Shown one piece after another: positions 7,611-16,042 of a DNA stretch of 33,880 bases (its first letter is position 1; each line of letters opens with the position of its first letter). The notes beneath the pieces were generated by a model. That model searched no databases and was not told the origin of the DNA. It worked only from the letters and a program-made list of their open reading frames with translations. The position numbers and the translations under genes were made by a program. Where the stretch lies: positions 1 through 33,880 of the forward strand of contig DATKBT010000113.1 of assembly GCA_035546295.1 (NCBI GenBank), read 5' to 3'. Source of the DNA: DATKBT01 sp035546295 (GTDB taxonomy: Bacteria > Acidobacteriota > Thermoanaerobaculia > Multivoradales > Multivoraceae).

Positions 7611-7799
7611 TCACGCTGTTTTCAGCTCGGGGAACGGATCGGAGAACGGATCGGAGAACGGAACCGTGAGGCGAGTGGCGCGAAGCCTGCGTGAAGTGCA
7701 ACGCCAGATCGATGGATAGCCTTCCATCGGCTGCGGCGCCGGCAGGTCGTCGGCGAATCGGCTGCAAAGAGCTCGCAACCGACTCATCGACCGTCGCAT
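7611..7799 (-). CDS. Possible small protein of unknown function (62 aa)
   Basis: An ATG at 7799 is preceded at proper spacing by AAGGAG and opens a 62-residue frame beginning MRRSMSRLRALCSRFADDLP. It ends with a doubled SDPF element produced by a 12-base DNA repeat. Codon third positions are less GC-biased than in neighbouring genes, and I recognise no family. It overlaps the opposite-strand amidase remnant by two bases. It could be a chance frame with a good ribosome site. Confidence 0.25.
   Translation of the reverse strand: MRRSMSRLRALCSRFADDLPAPQPMEGYPSIWRCTSRRLRATRLTVPFSDPFSDPFPELKTA
7633..7662. repeat. 12-base tandem repeat (2.5 units)
   Basis: The unit AACGGATCGGAG occurs at 7633 and 7645, with a partial third copy at 7657. 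It is short and lies between egtD and the amidase remnant. Confidence 0.7.
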
Positions 7800-8249
7800 G
7801 CTGTCTCTCCTTCCGCGCCCGTCCCACGACGTCGAGGATACCGTCGTCAACGACCTGCACCGCAGATCCGCGGCCTGGCTAGCGCTAGCGGACCCGATCG
7901 CTCGCCGGGAGGTCTCGAGCCGGCAGGTCGTCGAGGCGGATCTCGCCCTATCGACAGCCCGTATCGATGAGGTGAGCGACCCTCTCGATGCGGTCACCGG
8001 GTGCTCGGCGAGAGCGCGCTGGCAGCCGCCGACGCCGCGGATCGCAGGGAGAAGCCCACCGGCCCGCTCCACGATGTTCCGTTCACGGTCGAGGAGAACA
8101 ATCGACTGCCCCGGGGCGCCGACCACCCATGGAGTGCCGACCTCGCGGATCGAGTCCCTTCGGTCGAGGCGCCGGTCGAGGCGCCGGTCGTGGAGCGGAT
8201 GAAGGCCGAGCCGCTGATCACACCGCCGCACTACCGTCATCTGACCTGA
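7798..8249 (+). pseudogene. Amidase-family remnant with frameshift
   Basis: The first frame has the N-terminal helix signature of amidase-signature enzymes (ARREVSSRQVVEADLA, then ARIDEVSDPLDAVTG). The sequence shifts frame near 7995-8003 and continues GESALAAADAADRREKPTGP then LHDVPFTVEENN, which corresponds to the family pattern GPLHGVPFTVKEN just before the catalytic lysine region. The expected catalytic Lys is replaced by Glu (V-E-E-N for V-K-E-N) and the Gly-Ser-rich signature is absent. The end, VPSVEAPVEAPVVERMKAE, resembles the DAPVVERLRAAGA element with a 12-base duplication. Only about 140 of some 470 residues remain. Confidence 0.7.
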
Positions 8250-8818
8250 GTCGTCCCGGATGGTCACCGCCGGAGCGCTCTCGAACCTCGAGCACCACGC
8301 CCGCCGCTCCCGCCTGACGCGGCTGTGTCCGCAGTTCTTCGTGCGCCATCGCGTCCTTCGTGCGCCATCGCGTTCTTCGCGCGCCATCCGCGCTCTTCTC
8401 GCGCGATCCGGTCGTCGTCGGACCGACCTGGACCCCAGCTTCCCTGACCCCACCGAAGCCGACCGCGCGCCGGGCACGAGTCCGAGTCGAGATGCCGACG
8501 CCGATCGACCCGGTCGGCTGACGGATCTCACCCCGGAGCGGCGGTGCTCCTGCCGCGGTGCGCCGGCTCGGAGCTCCGCGTAAGGGGTACCTGGACGCCG
8601 ATCCCTTCTTACCGACCGGCTCCGCCATCGTTCGATCGCTCGAACGCGGTTCCTCGAGCCGCCCGACACCCGTCCTCCGGAGCCGGTGCGACCACGCGAT
8701 CTCCCTTCGCTTTGCAAGCTCCGTGCGAGCGCAACGATCGCCGCTCGGGCACTCCGATTGCAGTCTCAACCCAGACTCCAGCGGACCACGGCTTCGACCA
8801 CCCCACAGGAGAATCCCC
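8250..8818. other. Non-coding spacer with a 19-base repeat
   Basis: Between the amidase remnant and the EF-hand gene I see no supported gene. It contains the tandem repeat at 8335-8392 and should hold the promoter of the EF-hand gene near its right end. Confidence 0.4.
8335..8392. repeat. 19-base tandem repeat, three units
   Basis: Units begin at 8335, 8354 and 8373 (TTCTTCGTGCGCCATCGCG and close variants; the third has one extra base), with a degraded fourth half unit. The period is not a multiple of three, consistent with a non-coding location. Confidence 0.8.
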
Positions 8819-9412
8819 ATGAAGAACGTGCACCGCAGAATCGACCGTCCTCTCGTTCTCGTCTTCGCCGCCGCGCTGCTCTTCCTCGCAGCCGGCGTCT
8901 TCGCCATGCCGGGCGGCGCCGTCCTGGAGCTGGACGACGAAACGGGCTGCATGGACGTCGCAAGCTGGGATCGCAACGAAGACGACATCATCGATCGCAC
9001 CGAGTTCCACGCCGGGTTCGGCAACGAGGATCTCTTCGCCGACTGGGCCGGCGACGACGACTTCATCGATCGCGAGGAGTTCGAGCGCGGTTTCGATGAC
9101 AACGAGCCCTTCGACGACTGGGACGACAATCGGGACGGCTTCTTCGACGAGAACGAGAGCCGATTCGCCGACGACGACTTCAGCCGGTGGGATCGCGACA
9201 GCGACCAGCGCCTCTCGACCGACGAGATCAACGAGGGCCTGTTCGACGACTGGGATCGCGATCGTGACGAGCGTCTGAGCCAGGAAGAGCTGAGCGAGGG
9301 CTTCTTCTCGCTCGCCGACGAGGACGCCGACGATCAGCTCAGCCGAACCGAGCTCGAAAACCACTACCTTTTCGACCGCGACTGGTCGTTCGAAACAGGC
9401 CCGTCCCTGTAA
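8819..9412 (+). CDS. Exported EF-hand calcium-binding protein
   Basis: A 197-residue protein with a signal peptide (basic MKNVHRRIDRP, then a hydrophobic core VLVFAAALLFLAAGVFA). The mature part is strongly acidic and consists of EF-hand loops with D-x-[DN]-x-D spacing and Glu at position 12: DRNEDDIIDRTE, DDNRDGFFDENE, DRDSDQRLSTDE, DRDRDERLSQEE and DEDADDQLSRTE, plus a degenerate loop near DDDFIDREE. The repeated spacing F-x-D-W-D between loops is regular. ATG at 8819 is preferred over longer starts because of AGGAGA just upstream and the signal peptide. Likely a periplasmic or secreted Ca2+ binder; partner unknown. Confidence 0.88.
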   Translation: MKNVHRRIDRPLVLVFAAALLFLAAGVFAMPGGAVLELDDETGCMDVASWDRNEDDIIDRTEFHAGFGNEDLFADWAGDDDFIDREEFERGFDDNEPFDDWDDNRDGFFDENESRFADDDFSRWDRDSDQRLSTDEINEGLFDDWDRDRDERLSQEELSEGFFSLADEDADDQLSRTELENHYLFDRDWSFETGPSL

Positions 9413-9434
9413 GCAGACGGCGCGAAGGGGAGCA

Positions 9435-9468
9435 AAGGGTGCGAAGGGTGCGAAGGGTGCGAAGGGGG
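9435..9468. repeat. 9-base tandem repeat
   Basis: AAGGGTGCG is repeated at 9435, 9444 and 9453, followed by a partial fourth unit. It lies just after the EF-hand gene stop. Confidence 0.8.
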
Positions 9469-9563
9469 ACCAAGCACGAAGCGTGACGAGGCGCGGGACG
9501 GCGATCCGGCGAAGCACCGGTCGCCCGTCGTCGTACGTCCGGCTCCAAGGGCTGGCGTTTCGC

Positions 9564-9587
9564 CTCTCCATGGTCTAGCCTGGAGAG
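9564..9587. terminator. Weak hairpin after the EF-hand gene
   Basis: CTCTCCA and TGGAGAG are perfect 7-base inverted arms around a 10-base loop. There is no U-tract, and it lies about 150 bases past the stop codon, so terminator function is only a possibility. Confidence 0.3.
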
Positions 9588-9939
9588 ATGCTGACGAATC
9601 CTAGTTTTCGATGATTCCTTGCCCAGCCCATCATCCGAGGCCGTCTCGCAGCCGTCGCCTCCTCGAGGAGTCGAAGGCCACCCACAGGGGGCTTCGTCGA
9701 TCCGGCTCGCGGCCAGAGCACCGGGCGGCGCCTCGAGCTCTCGAGGCCCCGCGCGCGGATCGAGGACGCACAGGGGCTCCTGACCGGCATCTGACCGGCA
9801 TCTGACCGGTATCGCCCCGCCCGACCGCGGAGCCCGCGGCTCCGGCGCCGACGAGAGCGGATCCATGACCGGAGCGCCACCCTGACCCCGATCGAGCTCG
9901 CCGGCTCGCGAGACGCCACCTCCCCGAAAGGAGCGCGTC

Positions 9940-12405
9940 GTGTACGACCCCACCAACGAACGGGAAGCGAGGGAACGCGGGCTCACGGTCGAGACCCTGC
10001 GCCGCATCCAGGCCGCGACCTCGATGTCCAACGGCAGGATCGCGGCCCTCGGCGAAGGTCAGCTCGCCCGCCTGCTGCGCAAGCTCGCGATCGGCGACCG
10101 ACCGCGGCAGCGCGCCGAATACCAGGGCCTCTTCGAGCAGAGCGAGGACGGGTACGTCACGCCGGGCGGCAAGCTCCGCGCGCTCGAGCAGCTCAGCGAA
10201 GTGCGCCAGGGCGCGCCGGTCGCCGACGTGGCTGGAGTGCCCAGCGGCGAGGTCCACGACGCCGCCGAGCTGTCGCCGCCCCCACTGATAGCGGGAGCTG
10301 GCCTGGCGCCCTCCGGCGCCGGCTGGACCTCGCTCGGGCCCGGCCGGGTCGGCGGACGCACACGTGCGATCGTCGTCGACCCGAACGATCCCGACACCAT
10401 CTGGCTGGGCAGCGTCGGGGGCGGCATCTGGCGGACCAGCGACGCGGGCGCCCACTGGCATCCGGTCGACGACCGCATGGCGAACCTCGCGGTGACCAGC
10501 ATCGTCATGGACCCCAACAACCCCAACGTCCTCTACGGCGGAACCGGCGAGGGCTTCCACAACGCCGACGCCATCCGCGGCGCCGGCATCTTCCGCACGA
10601 TCAACGCGGCGGCCTGGAGCCAGCTCCCGGCGACCGACACCGAGGACTTCCACTGGGTCAACCGCCTCGCGATCTCGGCCGACGGCTCGATCCTGCTGGC
10701 CGCGACCCGCACCGGCATCCACCGGAGCGCCGACGGCGACCGCGCGAACTGGGATCTGGTCGCGTCCGGCAACTTCACCGACGTCCGCTTCCACCCCGAC
10801 GACAGCGACCTGGCGATCGCGGGCGGCGCCCCGAACCAGGGGAGAGCCCTGTTCTCGATTGACGGCGGCCTCACCTGGAACGTGGCGGCCGGGATCCCGG
10901 CGGGCGACCGGGTCGAGCTCACCTACGCGGCCGCCGATCCCGACTTCGTCTACGCCTCGGTCGACATGAATCCGAGCCGGATCTTCCGCTCCACCGACGG
11001 CGGCGCGAGCTACCAGGCCCGCGCCAGCGAGAACGCCAACGGCTTCCCCGCGCAGTACCTCGGACAGCAGGGCTGGTACGACAACACGATCTGGGCGGGG
11101 GATCCCGACACCGACCTGGTGGTGGTCGGCGGCATCGACCTCTGGCGGAGCACCGACGGCGGCGACACCCTCGAGCGGATCAGCTCCTGGAGCGTGCCCG
11201 GCTCCGCTCACGCCGACCACCACGCGATCGTCTCGCACCCCGACTACGACGGCGGCGCCAACCGCACCGTCTTCTTCGCCAACGACGGCGGGATCTACCG
11301 CACCGACGACGTGACCACCGTCGGCAACGATCCCGACCACATCGCCGGCTGGGTGAACCTGGTCAACGGCTACGCGGTCACCCAGTTCTACGGCGCTGCC
11401 GGCCACGCCGGCACCGGCACCATCATCGGCGGCGCGCAGGACAACGGGACGCTGGCGTTCCGCCCCGCCACCGGCCCCAACGCCTGGGTCGAGATCCTCG
11501 GCGGCGACGGCGGCTACTGCGGGGCGGACCCGGTCGACCCAAACTTCTTCTACAGCGAGTACGTCCGGCTCGACATCCACCGCAACGACAACGGCGCCAC
11601 CAGCGATGCGCAGTGGTGGCTCAACTACATCAGCGGCAGCTTCTACAACCCGCTGATCAGCGACTGGGACCGAAAGCCCCTGCCCTTCCGCATCCCGGAC
11701 GCAGGCACCAACGACGCGCTGTTCATCGCCCCGTTCGCGGTCGATCCCAACGACGGCAACCGCATCCTGGCAGGGGGCGCGTCGCTCTGGCGAACCGACG
11801 ACGCCCGCACCGCAAACACCAACAGCACCGGACCCACCTGGGAATCGGTCAAGCCGCCGCTCACCACCTCGTTCGGCCAGCGCAATCTCATCAGCGCCGT
11901 CGCGATCGCGCGCGGAGACTCCGACGTCGTCTGGGTTGGACACGAGGGCGGCAACGTCTTTCGCAGCCGGGACGCCGACAACGCCCAGCCGACGTGGCTC
12001 GAGGTCGGCGGCAACGGCCCGCTTCCCGGGAGGATGTGCACGCGCCTGGTGATCGATCCCGACGACCACGACCGCGTCTACGTGACCTTCGGCGGCTACG
12101 ACCCGGGAAACGTTTGGACCACCGACGACGCCGGCGCGAGCTGGCAGGACCTGAGCGGCTCGCTGCCGGACGCGCCGGTGCGCTGCCTCGCGATCCACCC
12201 GCGCCGTCCGACCTATCTCTACCTCGGCACCGAGCTCGGCATCTTCACCAGCGAGGACCGCGGCGCCAACTGGTCGCCGACCAACGAAGGCCCCACCAAC
12301 TGCCCGGTGAGCGACCTGATCTGGATGGCCGAGACCCTCGTCTGCGCGACCCACGGTCGCGGGATGTTCTCGATCGACCTGTCCGGGATTCCCGACCCGC
12401 CCTGA
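9940..12405 (+). CDS. Asp-box (BNR/sortilin-like) beta-propeller protein
   Basis: An 821-residue protein. Residues 1-110 are mostly helical and charged; the rest is a tandem propeller of the sortilin/xyloglucanase type with many Asp-box motifs (S-x-D-x-G-x-x-W): TSDAGAHW, SIDGGLTW, STDGGASY, STDGGDTL, TDDAGASW and SEDRGANW. The blades are separated by VDPNDPDTIWLGS-type strands, and the C-terminus closes with ATHGRGMFSIDLS. Family members include glycosidases and exported proteins of unknown role; no catalytic residues can be assigned. The GTG at 9940 is supported by AAAGGAG. No signal peptide or lipobox is visible, which is odd for this fold. Confidence 0.85.
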   Translation: MYDPTNEREARERGLTVETLRRIQAATSMSNGRIAALGEGQLARLLRKLAIGDRPRQRAEYQGLFEQSEDGYVTPGGKLRALEQLSEVRQGAPVADVAGVPSGEVHDAAELSPPPLIAGAGLAPSGAGWTSLGPGRVGGRTRAIVVDPNDPDTIWLGSVGGGIWRTSDAGAHWHPVDDRMANLAVTSIVMDPNNPNVLYGGTGEGFHNADAIRGAGIFRTINAAAWSQLPATDTEDFHWVNRLAISADGSILLAATRTGIHRSADGDRANWDLVASGNFTDVRFHPDDSDLAIAGGAPNQGRALFSIDGGLTWNVAAGIPAGDRVELTYAAADPDFVYASVDMNPSRIFRSTDGGASYQARASENANGFPAQYLGQQGWYDNTIWAGDPDTDLVVVGGIDLWRSTDGGDTLERISSWSVPGSAHADHHAIVSHPDYDGGANRTVFFANDGGIYRTDDVTTVGNDPDHIAGWVNLVNGYAVTQFYGAAGHAGTGTIIGGAQDNGTLAFRPATGPNAWVEILGGDGGYCGADPVDPNFFYSEYVRLDIHRNDNGATSDAQWWLNYISGSFYNPLISDWDRKPLPFRIPDAGTNDALFIAPFAVDPNDGNRILAGGASLWRTDDARTANTNSTGPTWESVKPPLTTSFGQRNLISAVAIARGDSDVVWVGHEGGNVFRSRDADNAQPTWLEVGGNGPLPGRMCTRLVIDPDDHDRVYVTFGGYDPGNVWTTDDAGASWQDLSGSLPDAPVRCLAIHPRRPTYLYLGTELGIFTSEDRGANWSPTNEGPTNCPVSDLIWMAETLVCATHGRGMFSIDLSGIPDPP

Positions 12406-12440
12406 CGATCGCCGCCGGCGCGTAGAACCCCCAGTCGGTC

Positions 12441-12472
12441 ATTCTCAGGGCCCTTCGTGGGCCCGCGAGAAT
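12441..12472. terminator. Hairpin between convergent genes
   Basis: ATTCTC...GAGAAT encloses GGGCCC-TTCGT-GGGCCC, giving a long stem with a small internal mismatch and a 5-base loop. It lies 36 bases past the propeller gene stop and about 90 bases from the end of the opposing lipoprotein gene, so it may stop transcription from both sides. A T-tract is lacking. Confidence 0.6.
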
Positions 12473-12559
12473 CCCCGCGTGGCGCGGAACCGGGAGCTTC
12501 CCGCTGATCGAAAAGCTCTGGAACCACTCCTCCCACCGCGACGCTGCGCCGCCCTGGCG

Positions 12560-13813
12560 CTACCGCCGCGGTGGGAGCCGAGGCGGCGCCTCCTCTGCGA
12601 GCGGGCCGGTCTCGAGCGCCCAGAGGACGTCCCCGGACTCGAGATCGATCGCCACGAGCCTCGGCGGGCCCCCTTCCTCCCCCGGCGCCAGGACGTAGAG
12701 CCGTCCCTCCAGCACCGCCGGAAAGTCGGCCCCGACCGGATACGCCACCGTTGCGACCTGCTCGTGCCCCGAGACGCTCCACACCCGCCACCACGGATCC
12801 GGCGGCGCCGTCCTGCGCACGAGGAGGAACCTTCCGTCGGTCGTCACCGTCGGCTCCACCGCCTCGCTCTCGGCGACCACCGTCGGCCCGCGAGCCGGCG
12901 CCCCGCCGGCGTCGAAGGTCTCGAGTACGATCGCGCCGTCCGGGTCGCGAGCGAGGCGCGCCTCCCCCCCGTCGAGCCGCCAGCTCGTCTCGCGCCAGCG
13001 CCCTCCCGAGCGATAGCCGAACGACGGCCGCACGGCGGTTCGCTCTGCCGCATGGTCCGACGGCTCGGCTTCGATCCGCTCGCCACCGAGCTCGCACCGG
13101 AAGGCGCCGGCCCGGCTCCGACCTGCGCGCTCCTCGACGAACTGCGGGGGCGGCGCGCCCCCCTCGTACTTCGACGTCGCCCGCCACTCGACGAGCACGC
13201 TCCCCTCGCTGACCGCCGGTCGCAGGCCACCATCTGCCAGCATCCTGGCGACGTCGACACCGCCCGCAAACCGCACCTCGCAGCGTCCGAGCTCGCGGCC
13301 ATCCCGAGCGTCGAGCAGCACCAACGCCAGGGCGCCGGGGGCGAGAGGGCGCGCGACGATCACGCCGCCGTCGGTCGCCACCAACGGCTGTCCCGCGAGC
13401 GCTGCCGACCAGATCCGGCGCCCCCCATCGAGATCGACGGCCAGGACGGCGTCGCGCGGAGCGGCGAGGAACCCGGTACCGCCGTCGGGGGTGGCGACGC
13501 CACGCGGAAACGGCCGCGCGGGCACCTCGCCCGCAGAGGCCAGCGCGCGCTGAATCTCCTCGCGACTCACCGCAGCGCCCTGGCGCGCCGCCGGCGCGAT
13601 CTGCGAACGCGCAGCGACGCGTCCGCTGCACGCGGTCGCAGCACCCGCGAGCAGCGTCGCAACGAGGATGCAGAGGAGCGCGTCCGAGCAGGGGCCGGCG
13701 CCTGGCTTTCGGGGGCCTGGCTTCCCGGCGCTTGGCTTTCGGGGGCCTGGCTTTCGGGCGCTTGGCTTTCCGGCGCTTGGCTGCCGGAGCCTGCGGTGCA
13801 GGTGGACGACCAC
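12560..13813 (-). CDS. PQQ-like beta-propeller lipoprotein
   Basis: A 417-residue predicted lipoprotein. The N-terminus has an unusually long basic region made of 5-residue repeats (KPSAG, KPSAR, KPGPR...; residues ~11-40), then the hydrophobic core ALLCILVATLLAGAATAC with lipobox cysteine (C62). The mature part has PQQ-propeller strands such as DAVLAVDLDGGRRIWSAALA, RPLAPGALALVLLDARDGRE and LVAIDLESGDVLWALETGPL. It lacks the full set of PQQ-dehydrogenase features, so a scaffold or BamB-like envelope role is more likely than an enzyme. The GTG at 13813 is the likely start, since no start codon occurs between the repeats and the hydrophobic core. Confidence 0.75.
   Translation of the reverse strand: MVVHLHRRLRQPSAGKPSARKPGPRKPSAGKPGPRKPGAGPCSDALLCILVATLLAGAATACSGRVAARSQIAPAARQGAAVSREEIQRALASAGEVPARPFPRGVATPDGGTGFLAAPRDAVLAVDLDGGRRIWSAALAGQPLVATDGGVIVARPLAPGALALVLLDARDGRELGRCEVRFAGGVDVARMLADGGLRPAVSEGSVLVEWRATSKYEGGAPPPQFVEERAGRSRAGAFRCELGGERIEAEPSDHAAERTAVRPSFGYRSGGRWRETSWRLDGGEARLARDPDGAIVLETFDAGGAPARGPTVVAESEAVEPTVTTDGRFLLVRRTAPPDPWWRVWSVSGHEQVATVAYPVGADFPAVLEGRLYVLAPGEEGGPPRLVAIDLESGDVLWALETGPLAEEAPPRLPPRR
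13701..13790. repeat. Six-unit 15-base tandem repeat in a signal-peptide n-region
   Basis: Six units from CCTGGCTTTCGGGGG (13701) to CTTGGCTGCCGGAGC (13776), with variants alternating CCTGG/CTTGG starts. On the coding strand they give Lys-Pro-rich pentapeptides in the n-region before the lipobox. All six reading frames stay open through the array. Confidence 0.9.
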
Positions 13814-14094
13814 ATCGACGAGCCCTGGGCCGATCGACGCTCACCGGCGCGAGGGCCGGCGGGTGTCGGCACGCTCGATCCTACCCCCGCGTCGCGGGCT
13901 CGGCCCCGCCGGCCGGCCTCGCCACCTGCACCGCCCGGAAACGCCTCGACCCGCCCCGCACGATGACGTGCGGCTGCGCCCGCGACCACCCGCCACGACG
14001 ATCTTCCCGCGCCGCGGGCGCCCGGTTGCTCTACCATCTTGCTTTGGGAGAGAGCGAACGCCCAGCGGTCCCGACGAGGGACGAGCAGCGCCAG

Positions 14095-15801
14095 ATGGCC
14101 AGAATCAGGCTCAAGGGCAAGTCCGAAGAGAGGTGCTTCGAGCTGACCGGGAGCTCGATCACCATCGGACGTGGCTCGCGCAACACGATCCCCGTCGAGG
14201 ACGCGGCGGTCTCGGTGCAGCACGCGCACATCGAGAAGCGCGCGAGGACCTGGTGGCTGTTCGATCGCCAGAGCCTCAACGGCACCTTCCTCAACGGCCG
14301 CCGCACCAAGGCGCAGCGGCTGCGCGACGGCGACCGGGTCCTGCTCGGCGCGACGCTGCTCCACTTCGAGAATCCAGGGGAGCTCGAGGATCCCAGCGGG
14401 GCTCCATCCACCACCGCCGGCGCCGAGGACCGGCTCCTGCTCAATACCCTGGGCGAAGAGCTGTCGTCCGAGCTCCTGCGGCTGACCCTGCCGTTGCTCG
14501 AGATCGAAGAGGAAGAGTCGGGCGCCCGTCGAACGCTGAGCATGACCGCGCTGCCGGCGGACCGCTCGGCGCCGTACCCGCGCTGGGCCGTGTCGGCGAG
14601 CACCGGCGCGCCGGAGGAGAGCGCGTCGACGCGCACCGTGCACCTCGCCGAGAAGAAGCTCGCTCTGATCCAGGAGCTCTCCGAGAAGCTGGTCTCGATC
14701 TTCGAGCCGGCGGCCCTGATGGAGGCGATCGTCTCGATCGTGGTCGAGAGCACCGGCGCCGACCGCGGCCTCCTGTGCCTGCTCGACGAGAAGCTCCAGG
14801 CGACGCCGGTCGCGGCCCAGGGATTCCTTCCCAACACGCACAAGCGAATCAGCCGGTCGGTGCTCGAGAAGGTGCTCGACGCGCGCAGCGGCGTGCTGAT
14901 CCGGCAGGAGGTCGACCCGCTCGACTCGCTGGTGATGATGGACGTCCACAGCACGATCTGCGTACCGCTGTGGACGGCCGAACAGATCGTGGGCCTGCTC
15001 TCGCTCGACTCGCTGACTCCCGGGCGCCTGTTCACCGGCGAACAGCTCGAGGTGATGATCGCGATCGCCCATCAGGCCGCGATCGGCATCCAGCGGCTCC
15101 ACCTCGACCAGGAGGTGCAGCGCCAGCGGCGGATCCGCGAGTACCTCAGCAAGTACATCGACGAGCGGGTGATGGCCGAGATCGAGGGCGCCGGCGCGAC
15201 CTGCGATCCGCTGGCCGCGCGCAAGCAGGAGGTCACCATCCTGTTCGCCGACATCGTCTCCTTCACCAAGCTGAGCGAGGGGCTCGATCCCAGCGTGCTG
15301 GCCGAGTTCGTGCGCGAGTACCTGAGCGCGCTGACCGAGATCGTCTTCGACCACGGCGGCACGATCGACAAGTACATCGGCGACTCGCTGATGGCGCTGT
15401 TCGGTGCGCCGATCGAGCGCGAGGACGACGCCGCCCGAGCGGTGCGCGCCGCGCTCGCGATGCGCGAGCGCGCGGGTCAGTTCACGATGCCGGGCGCCGA
15501 GGAGCCGCTGCGCATCCGCATCGGCATCAACACCGGCCCGGTCGTCGTCGGCAACCTCGGCTCGCGGCAGCGAACCGAGTACAGCGCGCTCGGCGACGCG
15601 GTCAACGTCGCCTCGCGTCTCGAGGCGCTGGCGAAGCCCAACGAGATCTGCATCGACGAGCGCACCGCCGAGGCGACCGGCGGCCTGTTCCGCTTCGAGA
15701 AGCTCGGCCCGGTCGTGGTCAAGAACCGGCTTCAGCCGGTGATGGTGCTCAGGGTGGTGGGAGGGGCGGCCGGAAGCCCGGACGCGAGCGAGACCCCCTG
15801 A
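14095..15801 (+). CDS. FHA-GAF-class III adenylate/guanylate cyclase
   Basis: A 568-residue signalling enzyme. Residues ~22-91 form a FHA phosphothreonine-binding domain (IGRGSRN, SVQHAHIE, LNGTFLNGRR). Residues ~190-335 form a GAF sensor domain. After a short helix (REYLSKYIDERV), residues ~378-555 form the cyclase catalytic domain. The metal-binding Asp residues are at FADI (D386) and YIGDSLMA (D430); Lys426 sits at the base-recognition position; Asn504 and Arg508 (DAVNVASRLE) match the transition-state residues. All key residues are present, so it should make cAMP or cGMP. ATG at 14095 starts directly at the FHA domain, with an upstream GAGGGACGAG. Linked by no operon; divergent from the propeller lipoprotein. 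Confidence 0.93.
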   Translation: MARIRLKGKSEERCFELTGSSITIGRGSRNTIPVEDAAVSVQHAHIEKRARTWWLFDRQSLNGTFLNGRRTKAQRLRDGDRVLLGATLLHFENPGELEDPSGAPSTTAGAEDRLLLNTLGEELSSELLRLTLPLLEIEEEESGARRTLSMTALPADRSAPYPRWAVSASTGAPEESASTRTVHLAEKKLALIQELSEKLVSIFEPAALMEAIVSIVVESTGADRGLLCLLDEKLQATPVAAQGFLPNTHKRISRSVLEKVLDARSGVLIRQEVDPLDSLVMMDVHSTICVPLWTAEQIVGLLSLDSLTPGRLFTGEQLEVMIAIAHQAAIGIQRLHLDQEVQRQRRIREYLSKYIDERVMAEIEGAGATCDPLAARKQEVTILFADIVSFTKLSEGLDPSVLAEFVREYLSALTEIVFDHGGTIDKYIGDSLMALFGAPIEREDDAARAVRAALAMRERAGQFTMPGAEEPLRIRIGINTGPVVVGNLGSRQRTEYSALGDAVNVASRLEALAKPNEICIDERTAEATGGLFRFEKLGPVVVKNRLQPVMVLRVVGGAAGSPDASETP

Positions 15802-15900
15802 GCGCCCTGCGAGGATCGCCACCCGCTCGGCTCGGGCTCGACGACGGCATCGACCCGCTCTCCCGGTGATCGGGCCCGGCTCTACTCTCAGGCCCTGCGC

Positions 15901-16042
15901 TCAGGCCTTGCGCCGGCCCAGACGCCCCTCGACGAGCTGTTCCAGCGGCTCCTCGAGCCGCTCGTCGAGGCTCCAGAACCCGAGGGGGTCAGGACGGATG
16001 GTGCGGAGAGAGGACGGTGCATCCGGGGGCGTGCTCCCGGAC
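15901..16042 (-). other. Coding-like extension in another frame after the lipoprotein stop
   Basis: Just past the stop of the unknown lipoprotein, a different reverse-strand frame stays open to 15901. It reads PDPLGFWSLDERLEEPLEQL then VEGRLGRRKA, with strong GC-ending codon preference. No ATG, GTG or TTG exists in this frame, so it could be reached only by a frameshift near 16043-16055. Either the lipoprotein C-terminus is frameshifted here or this is chance. Confidence 0.35.

Larger units (their letters stand above)
9413..9939. other. Intergenic region with repeat and hairpin
   Basis: About 525 bases without a supported gene. It contains the 9-base repeat at 9435-9468, a hairpin at 9564-9587, and a doubled TGACCGGCATC element near 9781-9802. 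The right end carries AAAGGAG before the 9940 gene. Confidence 0.4.

Noticed and set aside
9631..12354. A 907-codon open frame on the reverse strand opposite the propeller gene
   Set aside because: It mirrors the codon bias of the forward gene (V/A/G/D-rich composition) and has no domain; the forward frame has clear Asp-box motifs and a ribosome site.
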